A stretch of DNA of 64,000 bases from Prochlorococcus marinus str. MIT 1013 (GTDB lineage Bacteria > Cyanobacteriota > Cyanobacteriia > PCC-6307 > Cyanobiaceae): contig NZ_CP114778.1 of the NCBI RefSeq assembly GCF_027359395.1, positions 620,001-684,000 of the forward strand, read 5' to 3'. The position numbers and the translations under genes were made by a program. This document shows, in pieces, positions 1 through 7,810 of this stretch. A model generated the notes under the pieces. It had not been told where the DNA came from. It searched no databases and was given only the letters and a program-made list of their open reading frames with translations. Position 1 is the first letter of the stretch, and each line of letters opens with the position of its first letter.

Positions 1-325
1 ATAACTCATTTGCTGCAAATACAATTAGAGAATATCTTAATAATGTACACCAAGCATACAAATAAACACATTGATAGTCTGACTTTGAAGCTTCTACACC
101 TTTATATTTTAATAATAATTTAAATCGATATTCTGAATTGTTTTTAATAATGAAAATAATTCCTAATGCTAATAATTGCAAAATGTTTTTGTTAACTAAT
201 AAAATGAAGGCAACAAAAAATGAAATATTTGAAACAAAGTCAATAAGTGGAATAAATGTAGCAGGAATAACGAACAAATTAGATAATATATATATGAGCC
301 TGTTATGATTTATCCAAGAAAACAT
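1..325 (-). CDS. Hypothetical membrane protein, 3' end cut off by the window edge
   Basis: An open frame reads leftward from an ATG at 325 for 108 codons and runs off the window without a stop. The visible part starts MFSWINHNRLIYILSNLF and contains two hydrophobic stretches (about residues 12-28 and 34-62), then a basic segment and a third hydrophobic region near residue 95. That suggests an integral membrane protein. No family is recognised. It faces away from the small genes to its right, with about 255 bases of AT-rich sequence between them. It is probably real because 108 codons without a stop is unusual in DNA this AT-rich. Confidence 0.5.
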   Translation of the reverse strand, partial: MFSWINHNRLIYILSNLFVIPATFIPLIDFVSNISFFVAFILLVNKNILQLLALGIIFIIKNNSEYRFKLLLKYKGVEASKSDYQCVYLYAWCTLLRYSLIVFAANEL

Positions 326-580
326 TTTTGAATGAAAATACAAATATATCTATATTTAGCAAACAATTAATTAGATTGCAATTTTTAAATTAAATTAATT
401 TAAGATAGGAATGAAAATCAACATATTCTTGGCTAACCAGACAATGATTTGAATTACAGAATTACTCAAAATTAAAATTAGAAAAGGAAAGGTGATGATC
501 TGATATATTTATATATTTTTTTTTCATCTATCGTCTTAGAGTTTCTAAGCAGTTATGATTAAACAAACAAACTTTATAAA

Positions 581-820
581 ATGAAAATATTTATTCTCTT
601 TTCTATAAGCATAGTGGCGATTTTAATCATTAGCAAGAAATTATTTTCTTCTGCAAAAAGAAATCTCTTCAAAGATCAATCAGCGTGGTCTGGTAAAGAT
701 ATAAAAATAAAATACAGTAAATCAAAAGAAATTTCCGATTCAAGGAGAAATGATAACTTCCTGAAAATAATTGCTGACGAATCAAAAACCTATTTAGAAG
801 ATCAGTCTAATAATGTTTAA
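581..820 (+). CDS. Small hypothetical protein with N-terminal membrane anchor
   Basis: 79 residues. Residues 2-19 are hydrophobic (KIFILFSISIVAILIISKK) and should form one membrane helix or uncleaved signal anchor. The rest is hydrophilic and charged, with many Lys, Ser and Asp, so a one-pass protein with a soluble tail is expected. No family is recognised. It lies alone between two AT-rich gaps in a patch of small orphan genes. No clear Shine-Dalgarno is visible, which is common for this group of cyanobacteria. It could be a spurious ORF, but its bipartite composition argues for a real microprotein. Confidence 0.45.
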   Translation: MKIFILFSISIVAILIISKKLFSSAKRNLFKDQSAWSGKDIKIKYSKSKEISDSRRNDNFLKIIADESKTYLEDQSNNV

Positions 821-990
821 GAATAAAAACAATTAAATTTATCTACACTAAAAAAATAAAAGTAGAGCTTAAATGCAGGAATTCATTTATAATTAAAAAC
901 ATAATAAGTTAAATCTTTTAAAACATGCACATTCAATTATTATTAATTAATAATATATATTTTCTTTTAATAAAGAGTACTTTACTTGAT

Positions 991-1161
991 ATGACAATAA
1001 ACAATCCTATTTTCGTTTTTGCTCTAATAACAGTAATTTGGTTCATTCCAGGAATTATCGTTAGAAGGGTTAATGAATTAAATCAGATAAAAAAAAAGGA
1101 AAAGGTTCAATCTGATGCTATTAAAAAACTTTACCCTAAAGCTAAGGATTCAATTGATTGA
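991..1161 (+). CDS. Conserved-looking 56-aa single-pass membrane protein
   Basis: The frame is open from an ATG at 925, but the ATG at 991 gives a sensible protein: a hydrophobic helix (residues 6-24, PIFVFALITVIWFIPGIIV), then an amphipathic, Lys-rich tail ending in KLYPKAKDSID. I believe this resembles a small protein family seen repeatedly in marine picocyanobacteria, but I cannot name it. The upstream 22 codons are Leu/Ile/Asn-rich and look like translated AT-rich leader, hence the shorter start. The function is unknown. Confidence 0.55.
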   Translation: MTINNPIFVFALITVIWFIPGIIVRRVNELNQIKKKEKVQSDAIKKLYPKAKDSID

Positions 1162-1339
1162 GATATGAAAATGTATTTTTAACTAGATAACTATCAAATC
1201 TTATCTATCAACTTAATATTTTAGTTATTTTATAAAATAGTATTAACTGTTATTTCAATACAAAAAAACAAGACATCAAATAGATACCCTTTAACATTGC
1301 TAGTATTATGAGTTAATCTAAGGAAAAGACAAACAGTTA

Positions 1340-1615
1340 ATGATGGTGAGGAAACTAGGACAATATGGTGGCTACTTACTAAGTGGAATATTAATAGCAT
1401 GGCTAATAAACCCGATAGCAGCTTTAGCTTTTATTGAGTTCTTTCTTAAAATGACTTTATTAATATCTATTCCAGTTTCCGGAGCTTATCTTCTTGACAA
1501 AGTTATCCTTTTAAAATATCAAAAAGTATGGAATATACTTCTTCCGTCATGGATAATAATAAGTATGTATATCAGTTTTAAGCTAGTTAAATTAATAGAA
1601 AGCCTTATTAATTAA
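1340..1615 (+). CDS. Hypothetical three-helix membrane protein
   Basis: 91 residues with three hydrophobic segments, at about 12-30 (YLLSGILIAWLINPIAALA), 36-56 and 68-86. It is therefore probably an integral membrane protein with short loops. Two adjacent ATGs (1340 and 1343) could both start it. No known family is recognised. It lies in the same small-gene patch as its neighbours, with about 180-200 bases of AT-rich DNA on each side, so each gene here probably has its own promoter. Confidence 0.5.
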   Translation: MMVRKLGQYGGYLLSGILIAWLINPIAALAFIEFFLKMTLLISIPVSGAYLLDKVILLKYQKVWNILLPSWIIISMYISFKLVKLIESLIN

Positions 1616-1845
1616 ATACTTAAAGCTTTAAAAAAAATAAATAAGTTAATTTTGTTTTTTTCTTATCTAAACGGATATTTTAATCCTAGTTAAAGGCATT
1701 AATCTATTAAAAAACTTGAGTAGCATGAACCCTAAACAATGCATATGGAAAATTCATAGCATTTCTAGAAGTTAAAATATCCAGCCTTAGCGATGAAATT
1801 CATGCTTTATGGATAATGATTAATACAGCTATAAATTCGAAAAAC

Positions 1846-2091
1846 ATGGAGCTTACTTTCCTTACAGCAATATTTTTTCCTGATTATGGTTATCAAGGCA
1901 TACCTTGGGATTTGTATTTACTTCATTTATTTTTCTTTGCGATTGTAATTCCATTTCATGTAATCATTTTTGCTGCTCGTAGTGCGCAGACCGTAAAGCC
2001 TAACGGTGTAAAGGACTGGCTCAAGTGGGAAACCAATGCAACTAAAGACGACTCAGCTTCAATGTTTCCAAACAAATTCCCTACCGCTTAA
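1846..2091 (+). CDS. Hypothetical 81-aa protein with one membrane helix
   Basis: The frame opens at an ATG at 1816, but the ATG at 1846 (MELTFLTAIFFPDYGYQG) is the more likely start because the first ten codons look like leader. A hydrophobic helix follows (about residues 24-44, YLLHLFFFAIVIPFHVIIF), then a polar tail rich in Lys, Asp and Ser that ends FPNKFPTA. The mix of Trp, Tyr, Pro and charged residues is unlike random AT-rich translation, so the gene is probably real. No family is recognised and the function is unknown. Confidence 0.55.
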   Translation: MELTFLTAIFFPDYGYQGIPWDLYLLHLFFFAIVIPFHVIIFAARSAQTVKPNGVKDWLKWETNATKDDSASMFPNKFPTA

Positions 2092-2195
2092 CCTTTGCAA
2101 AAGCCTTTAAAAAGTGTCTGAATTTATCAAGGTGCTACAACTTCATTAAATTTGGGCAATTTTAGGTTTATATATATACCTGCTTCTAAAAAAAA

Positions 2196-2339
2196 ATGCT
2201 TCATTTGCCATTCTTAACCTTTGCTTTGGGAGGAGGAAGCCTCTCAGCAACAATCGTCGGTGTTGTATCCCTTGTTCTCTTTGGACTTGTTGGTGTAATA
2301 GCAGGACCAAATCTATCTAAATTTGATTCTGAAGCTTAG
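2196..2339 (+). CDS. 47-aa single-pass membrane microprotein
   Basis: Reads MLHLPFLTFALGGGS, then a glycine- and valine-rich hydrophobic helix (about residues 17-38), and ends in a short acidic tail, SKFDSEA. Its size and layout recall the low-molecular-weight subunits of cyanobacterial photosynthetic complexes, but it does not match any psa, psb or pet small subunit I know, so no function is given. Codon use is far less AT-biased than the surrounding non-coding DNA, which supports a real gene. A good terminator lies about 105 bases downstream, and TATATA-type promoter sequence lies about 25 bases upstream. Confidence 0.6.
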   Translation: MLHLPFLTFALGGGSLSATIVGVVSLVLFGLVGVIAGPNLSKFDSEA

Positions 2340-2771
2340 GTATAGATAGCCAATAGACAAATCTATTAGCTAGATTTCCTAAAATAAATGTCTTGTAGAT
2401 TTTCAAAATCTATTTTGGAAATCAATTTCTTTAATAAAAATCAAAGTTCATCAAGTTAATCTTGTCTTGATGAATTTTTTTTTGGCTTAGATTAAATTAA
2501 TTAGCAGAAAAACCACATCGAATCTATTCCAAAATTTATATCCGCTATCAGGAATCAAAAAAACTCAAGTCTTCAAAGGAAGCATAGATAAGTAAAACTT
2601 ATAGATCGTATGATTATTGGAAATAATACTTGATTAGTCATAGCGCTAGCTTATACATTTATGAGTATAAAAATTTGCTGGGTGTAGTTTAAATGGAAAT
2701 GAATCCTTACAAGCCTTTAATACAAGCTATAAAAAAAATCTACAAGAATTTCAAGTAAGAGATTAGAAATT
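2340..2771. other. 432-base intergenic region, no convincing gene
   Basis: The stretch lies between the 47-aa gene (plus) and the SulP gene (minus), whose 3' ends converge here. It holds the terminator at 2445-2483. A 21-codon ATG frame at 2693-2758 (MEMNPYKPLIQAIKKIY...) is too short and compositionally plain to call. Nothing else is seen. Confidence 0.6.
2445..2483 (+). terminator. Rho-independent terminator
   Basis: The arms TTCATCAAG (2447-2455) and CTTGATGAA (2466-2474) form a perfect 9-bp stem with a 10-base loop, extended by two A-T pairs. A run of nine T follows immediately (2475-2483). It is oriented to stop plus-strand transcription, most likely of the 47-aa gene ending at 2339. 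Confidence 0.75.
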
Positions 2772-4316
2772 TTAGTGTGCAGATTTAAATTCTCCCCCTC
2801 TTCCTCCAGCTTCTGATGCTTGCCCTATTCGTGAAAATAAATTTAAGCTTTCATCATTCAAATTAATTACTTCAACCTCAGATCCCCCTAATTTTATTCT
2901 CCTGATTACTTGGTCAAGAACAGTTACACCGCTTTGGTCCCAAATATGAGCTTCGGCCATATCGATTGTAATTTTTTTAGGATGTTCGTGAAGTTCAAAC
3001 CCTTGTCTAAAGTAAATACTACTAACAAAGAATAATTGACCTTTAACTTTATAAACTCTGTGGTCTTCACCATTTAAAGAAGACTCAACCTTAATAACTT
3101 TGGCAACCTTTCTACTAAACAATATAGCTGCAAGTCCAACGCCTGAAAGGAGACCTAAGGCCAAGTTATGTGTAATAACAGTTACAAAGACAGTTAAAAT
3201 CATAACTGAACTATCGCTTCGAGGAATGCGGCGTATATCTTTAATTGAGATCCAATTAGCAGTATTAATTGCAATCATTATCATGACTCCAACCAATGTT
3301 GCCATTGGTATTTGATTTACCCAATCTTTAGCCGCAAGAATCATTGCTATCAAACAGACACCAGAACTTAATGTTGAAAGACGAGTTTTCCCCCCATAGC
3401 CCACATTCATAACCGATTGTCCAACCAAAGCACATCCAGCCATACCTCCAAAGAGCGAACTAACAATATTTCCTATACCTTGCCCTCGAGCCTCAACATT
3501 TTTATTTGTACTTTTATCAGTCATATCATCAAGAATATCTTGAGTGAGAAATGTCTCCATAAGGCCAACCAAAGAAATTGCTAGAGCTGTTGGAAGTATT
3601 AAACCAAGTGTTTCAAAATTAAATGGAACTTTTGGAAGACCGAAGCCAGGTAATCCATTAGGAAGAATTCCTAAATTCGATACAGTTGGAACATTTAAAT
3701 TAAATCCAATAGAAATTGCAGTGCAAATAAAAATGGCAACTAATGCAGATGGCAAAAGCTTGGTAACTTTTGGCAGCAAATATATAATTAGCAAGGTTAA
3801 TATGGTCAAACCCCAAACCGCAGGTACTTGGCCTGCAGTAACTACTTTCGAAGAGTGTGCTAAGTCAATCCCCAAATGAGGCAATTGAGCAAGGAAGATT
3901 AAAATAGCCAAACCATTCACAAAACCATCCATAACAGGTTGAGGGACAAATCTCATCTGATGTGCAAGTCTTAAATACCCCCAAGCAATCTGAAGAACTC
4001 CCGTAAGCAATCCGGCAGCCAAAAGGTATTGCAAACCAAGGCCAGGGCTTATATTTTCTCCTTGTTGAACAATCCCAGTCATCAAAAGAGCAGTTGAACC
4101 AGTTACAGAGGTAATCATTGCCATTCTTCCCCCGAAAATTGCGAGGGTTACAGAAAGCAAAAAAGCACCAAACAATCCAACTCTTGGATCAACACCAGCA
4201 ATACCAGAAAAAGCTATAGCCTCTGGAATCATTGCGAATGCAACCACAAGCCCGGCCAGGACATCGCGAGAAGGAGATACAATTCTCTCCTTTGCTAATA
4301 AATTGTTCAATTTCAA
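2772..4316 (-). CDS. SulP-family inorganic anion transporter with STAS domain
   Basis: 514 residues. About the first 390 are strongly hydrophobic and carry the SulP hallmark near the first helices ([20 protein letters not shown], then [12 protein letters not shown]). The tail (about 405-505) is a soluble STAS domain. The family moves sulfate, bicarbonate or related anions, often with Na+ or H+. In marine cyanobacteria SulP proteins are candidate bicarbonate transporters, but this one does not look like classical BicA, so the substrate is open. The start is TTG at 4316: an in-frame stop lies three codons upstream, and a later Met would delete part of the first helix. A 59-codon membrane ORF and a long hairpin lie just upstream on the same strand. 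Confidence 0.85.
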   Translation of the reverse strand: MKLNNLLAKERIVSPSRDVLAGLVVAFAMIPEAIAFSGIAGVDPRVGLFGAFLLSVTLAIFGGRMAMITSVTGSTALLMTGIVQQGENISPGLGLQYLLAAGLLTGVLQIAWGYLRLAHQMRFVPQPVMDGFVNGLAILIFLAQLPHLGIDLAHSSKVVTAGQVPAVWGLTILTLLIIYLLPKVTKLLPSALVAIFICTAISIGFNLNVPTVSNLGILPNGLPGFGLPKVPFNFETLGLILPTALAISLVGLMETFLTQDILDDMTDKSTNKNVEARGQGIGNIVSSLFGGMAGCALVGQSVMNVGYGGKTRLSTLSSGVCLIAMILAAKDWVNQIPMATLVGVMIMIAINTANWISIKDIRRIPRSDSSVMILTVFVTVITHNLALGLLSGVGLAAILFSRKVAKVIKVESSLNGEDHRVYKVKGQLFFVSSIYFRQGFELHEHPKKITIDMAEAHIWDQSGVTVLDQVIRRIKLGGSEVEVINLNDESLNLFSRIGQASEAGGRGGEFKSAH

Positions 4317-4354
4317 AACTACTCTTCTACCATCCTGCCTTATTAGACCTGAGA

Positions 4355-4392
4355 ATTCATATTAGTAAGAAGATCTGCTTACTAATATGAAT
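4355..4392. repeat. 15-bp perfect inverted repeat (hairpin) before the SulP gene
   Basis: The arms 4355-4369 (ATTCATATTAGTAAG) and 4378-4392 (its exact complement) are separated by an 8-base loop, AAGATCTG. The hairpin begins three bases after the stop of the 59-codon ORF and ends 38 bases before the SulP start, reading on minus. No T-run follows on either strand, so it is not an ordinary terminator. It could be an mRNA processing or stability element or a protein-binding dyad. Confidence 0.7.
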
Positions 4393-4395
4393 AAA

Positions 4396-4575
4396 TCAAT
4401 CAGATTCATCTTTCTTTTCAATGAATGAATCCATCAACTTTTTGTATTCATTCTCTCTTGAGCTTTTTGCAAAGCCGATAATAAAAACGATAGACGATAC
4501 TAATATTAAGGCTAGTATTGTCGGACTAAGACCCATTTCACTAGCAGTCAAAGCAAAGAAAAAATGAGCTATCAT
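4396..4575 (-). CDS. 59-aa membrane microprotein upstream of the SulP transporter
   Basis: ATG at 4575, TGA at 4398-4396. A hydrophobic helix (about residues 18-36, TILALILVSSIVFIIGFAK) is followed by a charged tail with alternating acidic and basic residues (SSRENEYKKLMDSFIEKKD). That looks like a cytoplasmic coiled or amphipathic segment. No family is recognised. It is co-directional with the SulP gene, with 79 bases between them that include the 15-bp hairpin, so co-transcription is possible. A regulatory or accessory subunit role is only a guess. Confidence 0.55.
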   Translation of the reverse strand: MIAHFFFALTASEMGLSPTILALILVSSIVFIIGFAKSSRENEYKKLMDSFIEKKDESD

Positions 4576-4690
4576 TAAATAAAAATATACTTAATAAAAT
4601 ACTAAGTTGAATAGCACAATCTTTAAAGTTTTTTAGACAGAAGTTTATTTTTTATATAAATTAAATCCAGTTAATAAAAGAAAATTATAT

Positions 4691-4987
4691 CTATTGTTCT
4701 TTTATTAAATTAACAAACTCTTCAGTAGTTAAGGCAGGTTTATACTCCCAAGTCATTCCGAATTTATCTCTCCAGGATCCAAAAACCTTAAATAAAATTG
4801 ATGCACTTGAGGCCCTACAAATGATAACTCCTGTTCCATCTTGTGGCGTATGAGCCCATGCAATCCTCTCATAGCCATCAATAAGATCCGCAGATTTTCC
4901 ACTTTCAACATAATCTACAAATGCTTCCGATGAATAATTTTGATCTTCAGATGATTCGAACTTCCAAGTAACTACATACAACTGCAT
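4691..4987 (-). CDS. DUF3303-like small cyanobacterial protein
   Basis: 98 soluble residues beginning MQLYVVTWKFES. The opening strand, the central segment ending GTGVIICRASSASILFKVF and the terminal helix resemble the small alpha/beta DUF3303 proteins of cyanobacteria, which have no assigned function. The length fits that family. There is no signal peptide or membrane segment. It is followed on the same strand, upstream in reading order, by the 107-aa hypothetical at 5025-5348, with a 37-base gap. Family assignment is from memory of the pattern and is moderate. Confidence 0.6.
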   Translation of the reverse strand: MQLYVVTWKFESSEDQNYSSEAFVDYVESGKSADLIDGYERIAWAHTPQDGTGVIICRASSASILFKVFGSWRDKFGMTWEYKPALTTEEFVNLIKEQ

Positions 4988-5024
4988 TTCTTATTTTTCG
5001 AAGGTTTTTTATTCTATCTGAGAA

Positions 5025-5348
5025 TCATTTTTTATTCCTAAATCCAGGCTCAAATTGTCTCCTTGCTGCCTGTGTTCTAAGTATTAACTGCCTTCCAGAA
5101 CTAGATAAAGTGAACCTCAAAGCTTTGCCAGATTTAAACATTGCCTCTCCTATTGCCTTTGTTCTAGATAATTCAATTTGGTATGCCCTAGAAACGGCTC
5201 TCTCAGCATCAACGTTTGCCAACTTTGCCTGTTGGGCTAAACGTTTAGTTTTTGATTTCGGAATGACTGAAAGTTCGCTTTCAGGTTCTGCCCACCTCCA
5301 TAACCAATTAGAATTGGATTTTATAATCGAAGAAGATTTCTTAACCAT
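5025..5348 (-). CDS. Conserved hypothetical basic protein
   Basis: 107 residues, strongly basic, with Lys/Arg throughout and no membrane segment. The middle (about 35-75) is Ala- and Arg-rich and should be a long amphipathic helix (AQQAKLANVDAERAVSRAYQ). The C-terminus is RRQFEPGFRNKK. The composition suggests a nucleic-acid-binding or ribosome-associated protein, but no family is recognised. GC is somewhat higher than in the flanking gaps. An 84-codon frame on the opposite strand is read as its shadow because it lacks protein-like composition. Confidence 0.6.
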   Translation of the reverse strand: MVKKSSSIIKSNSNWLWRWAEPESELSVIPKSKTKRLAQQAKLANVDAERAVSRAYQIELSRTKAIGEAMFKSGKALRFTLSSSGRQLILRTQAARRQFEPGFRNKK

Positions 5349-5706
5349 ACCTCCATTTCCATAAGACGAAGAGGCTTGTTACCTCACAAAGACCCTAACC
5401 GCTGCAGGTAAAAAAAAAGGATTAAGAGTGCAAAAAAAAATGAAAGTTAAAAAAGTGCTTAAGAATACAAAACTAAAAAATAAAGTTGTCAGAAAACTAA
5501 AAAGTCAAATATATAAATTAAATTATTGTCCTTTGTTTACTGATTAAAATTTAAAGGGTAAATCCATTAAAGCCCAAATATACAAAGATATATTTAATGC
5601 AATCGCAGCGCCAACTGTAAGTTTCTTCATACTAAAGTGAATTCCTATATTATTAATTCAGCAATAAAATTTCTATTGAGAAAGTATTTATATTCTCATC
5701 CACACA
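5349..5706. other. Intergenic region with only marginal ORFs
   Basis: About 358 bases separate two minus-strand hypotheticals. It contains a 28-codon minus ORF at 5544-5630 (listed separately) and a 35-codon, very basic plus ORF at 5440-5547 (MKVKKVLKNTKLKNKVV...), whose stop overlaps the first. The A-rich plus ORF is not called because its Lys content is what poly-A-rich DNA gives by chance. Confidence 0.5.
5544..5630 (-). CDS. Possible 28-aa hydrophobic microprotein
   Basis: Reads MKKLTVGAAIALNISLYI, then WALMDLPFKF and a stop. Two Lys are followed by an uninterrupted 18-residue hydrophobic helix and a short polar end, the layout of the small one-helix subunits common in thylakoid complexes. 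It does not match a small psb, psa or pet subunit I know. The composition (Ala, Gly, Trp, Pro) is not what random AT-rich DNA gives. Evidence is otherwise thin. Confidence 0.4.
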   Translation of the reverse strand: MKKLTVGAAIALNISLYIWALMDLPFKF

Positions 5707-6054
5707 TTAATCATTGTCCTTATGTGGCTTTTCAGGAAGGAAAAGAAGTCCTGACCTGCAATCATCAAGAATTTCTCTGACTTGAGCTAATTTTGAATCA
5801 AGCACTTGGTCAGTATTGATAGAGATCCAAACAGGTTTTATCAATTCATTATTGGTTCCAAGTCTTACCCGAGCTCCAAACCAATTTGCATGTGAAGGTA
5901 TTGAGGCTCTGCATTTTATTTCATTAATAGTTAAATCAATCTTCCTCTCGATAAGCCAATCTTCTACAACAATCAAATTAGTAAAACTATTCAACCCAGC
6001 ATTTACTGATGTAAAACCAGCAATCAAAAAGATCAAAAAAAAATAATTCTTCAA
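5707..6054 (-). CDS. Hypothetical exported protein
   Basis: 115 residues. The N-terminus has one Lys, a hydrophobic core (FFLIFLIAGF) and a likely signal peptidase I site after SVNA (about residue 19). The mature part is soluble, with two Cys (in IKCRASIPS and DDCRSG) that could form a disulfide in the periplasm or lumen. No domain is recognised. It is directly downstream of tRNA-Lys on the same strand, with a small hairpin between. It may be picocyanobacteria-specific. Confidence 0.55.
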   Translation of the reverse strand: MKNYFFLIFLIAGFTSVNAGLNSFTNLIVVEDWLIERKIDLTINEIKCRASIPSHANWFGARVRLGTNNELIKPVWISINTDQVLDSKLAQVREILDDCRSGLLFLPEKPHKDND

Positions 6055-6055
6055 A

Positions 6056-6080
6056 AATTCAGAAGTAATTATTACTTCAG
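6056..6080 (-). terminator. Possible terminator after tRNA-Lys
   Basis: GAAGTAA-TTA-TTACTTC (6062-6078) is a perfect 7-bp stem with a 3-base loop. Reading on minus it is followed by GAATTTTT. It lies 29 bases beyond the tRNA 3' end. The stem is AT-rich and the T-run short, so it is weak. Confidence 0.4.
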
Positions 6081-6108
6081 TTTATCTAGAAATAGTCCTA
6101 AACAGAAA

Positions 6109-6180
6109 TGGGTCGCCTGAGATTCGAACTCAGGACCAGCCGGTTAAAAGCCGGATGCTCTACCACTGAGCTAGCGACCC
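6109..6180 (-). tRNA. tRNA-Lys (anticodon TTT)
   Basis: The 72-base cloverleaf reads GGGTCGC...GCGACCC plus discriminator A. The D-arm is GCTC-AGTGGTA-GAGC. The anticodon loop is CTTTTAA, giving anticodon TTT. The T-arm is CTGAG-TTCGAAT-CTCAG. The CCA end is not encoded. The outermost anticodon-stem pair (27-43) is a U-C mismatch and the other four pairs are G-C. Confidence 0.95.
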
Positions 6181-6391
6181 TTTAATAGACCAATACTAAT
6201 AGTCCAATATGAAAAATATCACGTTGTCGAAGCATTAACTGCCTTAATGTTCCTTTTTGAGGACTAAAAAACAATTTAAAGATATTTTTTTTACTCCCTC
6301 ATTGATTTTTAGATATTTCTGAAGTCTTAATAAATAGTTGAGGAGAATGAGAATACTATGTAATTAAGCTAAAAAAAATGCACACTACAGT

Positions 6392-7795
6392 TTGACTGAA
6401 GATTCTACGGTAACAGTAATAGGTGCTGGTCTAGCAGGCTCAGAAGCTGCATGGCAAATAGCAAGTGCTGGAATCAAAGTAAATCTTTATGAAATGCGAC
6501 CAAAGAAGAAATCTCCGGCGCATCACTCACCGGAATTCGCAGAACTCGTTTGCAGCAATAGCTTTGGAGCGCTTAGTAGTGATAGAGCCGCAGGTCTTTT
6601 ACAAGAAGAGTTAAGAAAATTAAAATCTATTGTAATTTCAAAAGCTGATCAACACGCTGTTCCAGCAGGAGGAGCACTTGCAGTAGACAGAAGTCAATTC
6701 AGCCTATCAATCACAAATGAACTTTCCTCTCATCCCCTAATAAGAATCATTAGAGATGAATGTCCGTGTCTACCAAATGCTCAACAAATAACAATTTTAG
6801 CCACAGGTCCTTTAACAAGCGAATCGCTTGCTGAAGACATAAAAAAATTCACAGGAGAAAATGAATGTCATTTTTTTGATGCTGCTAGTCCAATAATTAC
6901 TGGTGAAAGCATAGATTTTTCAACAGCATTTCGGGCAAGTAGATACGACAAAGGCGATGCTGATTACGTTAATTGTCCGATGAATGAAGAATCATATTTA
7001 AGATTTCACTCTGAGTTGATCAAAGCTGAACAAGCTGAATTAAAGGCTTTTGAAAAAGAATCTGCTACTTTTTTTGAAGGCTGCCTTCCTATTGAAGAGC
7101 TTGCGAAAAGAGGTCTAGAGACTATGCGTTTTGGCCCATTAAAGCCCATCGGGCTATGGGATCCTAGATGGGGAGATGTAAATAATAAAAGCCTTCGGAG
7201 ACTTAAAAGAGCTCATGCAGTCGTTCAATTAAGAAAAGAAGATAAGGCAGGTCAATTATGGAATCTCGTTGGTTTTCAAACAAATTTAAAATGGGGCGAG
7301 CAAAAACGTGTGTTCAGGATGATTCCTGGCTTGTCAAATGCAGAATTTATTCGCTTGGGAGTAATGCATAGAAATACTTTTCTTGAATCTCCAAAGTTAT
7401 TAGAGCCAACACTTCAGTTCATAAATAGAAAAACTTTATTTGCTGCTGGACAACTCACAGGTACAGAAGGGTATGCTGCTGCTATTGCTGGAGGTTGGTT
7501 GGCTGGAACTAACGCTGCATTGTTGGCAAAGGGACTAAATACAATTACTTTGCCATCGTCTACAATGATTGGAGCATTGACAAACTTTGTCAGCAATAGT
7601 CAAGCAAGCTTACGAGTTCAAAATAAAAAAAACTTTCAACCTATGCCAGCTAATTTTGGATTACTACCTGAACTCGATAATAGAGTTCACAACAAACGTG
7701 AACGATACAAAGAGTATAGAAATAGAGCTTTGAGTCAAATAACAAAGTTAAGAGACACTTTAACAAATAAAAACTCTGTTTACTCGGCCATTTAA
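6392..7795 (+). CDS. trmFO: TrmFO, folate-dependent tRNA U54 methyltransferase
   Basis: 467 residues. The enzyme uses methylenetetrahydrofolate and FADH2 to make m5U54 in the T-loop of tRNA. An FAD-binding GAGLAG motif sits at residues 11-16. Cys54 (in ELVCSNSFG) and Cys231 (in FEGCLPIEE) correspond to the two catalytic cysteines of the family. The C-terminal FAD signature [16 protein letters not shown] is present. The start is TTG at 6392: an ATG at 6378 runs into a stop after five codons in another frame, and no other start fits. crtH follows after 15 bases, so the two are probably co-transcribed. Confidence 0.95.
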   Translation: MTEDSTVTVIGAGLAGSEAAWQIASAGIKVNLYEMRPKKKSPAHHSPEFAELVCSNSFGALSSDRAAGLLQEELRKLKSIVISKADQHAVPAGGALAVDRSQFSLSITNELSSHPLIRIIRDECPCLPNAQQITILATGPLTSESLAEDIKKFTGENECHFFDAASPIITGESIDFSTAFRASRYDKGDADYVNCPMNEESYLRFHSELIKAEQAELKAFEKESATFFEGCLPIEELAKRGLETMRFGPLKPIGLWDPRWGDVNNKSLRRLKRAHAVVQLRKEDKAGQLWNLVGFQTNLKWGEQKRVFRMIPGLSNAEFIRLGVMHRNTFLESPKLLEPTLQFINRKTLFAAGQLTGTEGYAAAIAGGWLAGTNAALLAKGLNTITLPSSTMIGALTNFVSNSQASLRVQNKKNFQPMPANFGLLPELDNRVHNKRERYKEYRNRALSQITKLRDTLTNKNSVYSAI

Positions 7796-7810
7796 AAATT
7801 TCTGTACATC

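Noticed and set aside
534-549. CTTAGA-GTT-TCTAAG hairpin before the 79-aa gene, considered as a terminator
   Set aside because: The run of T lies on the wrong side of the stem for either transcript.
1226-1239. TATTTTATAAAATA palindrome
   Set aside because: Short A/T palindromes are expected often at this base composition.
2693-2758. 21-codon ORF near the SulP 3' end
   Set aside because: Too short, Lys/Ile-rich as expected from AT-rich DNA, and without supporting context.
3100-3879. Plus-strand frames of 71 and 111 codons opposite the SulP gene
   Set aside because: The SulP frame has clear family motifs over its whole length; the opposite frames lack domain structure.
5110-5364. 84-codon plus frame opposite the 107-aa hypothetical
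   Set aside because: Only one strand can be the main gene. The minus frame has a coherent helical, basic composition and fits the local gene direction; the plus frame looks like its complement.
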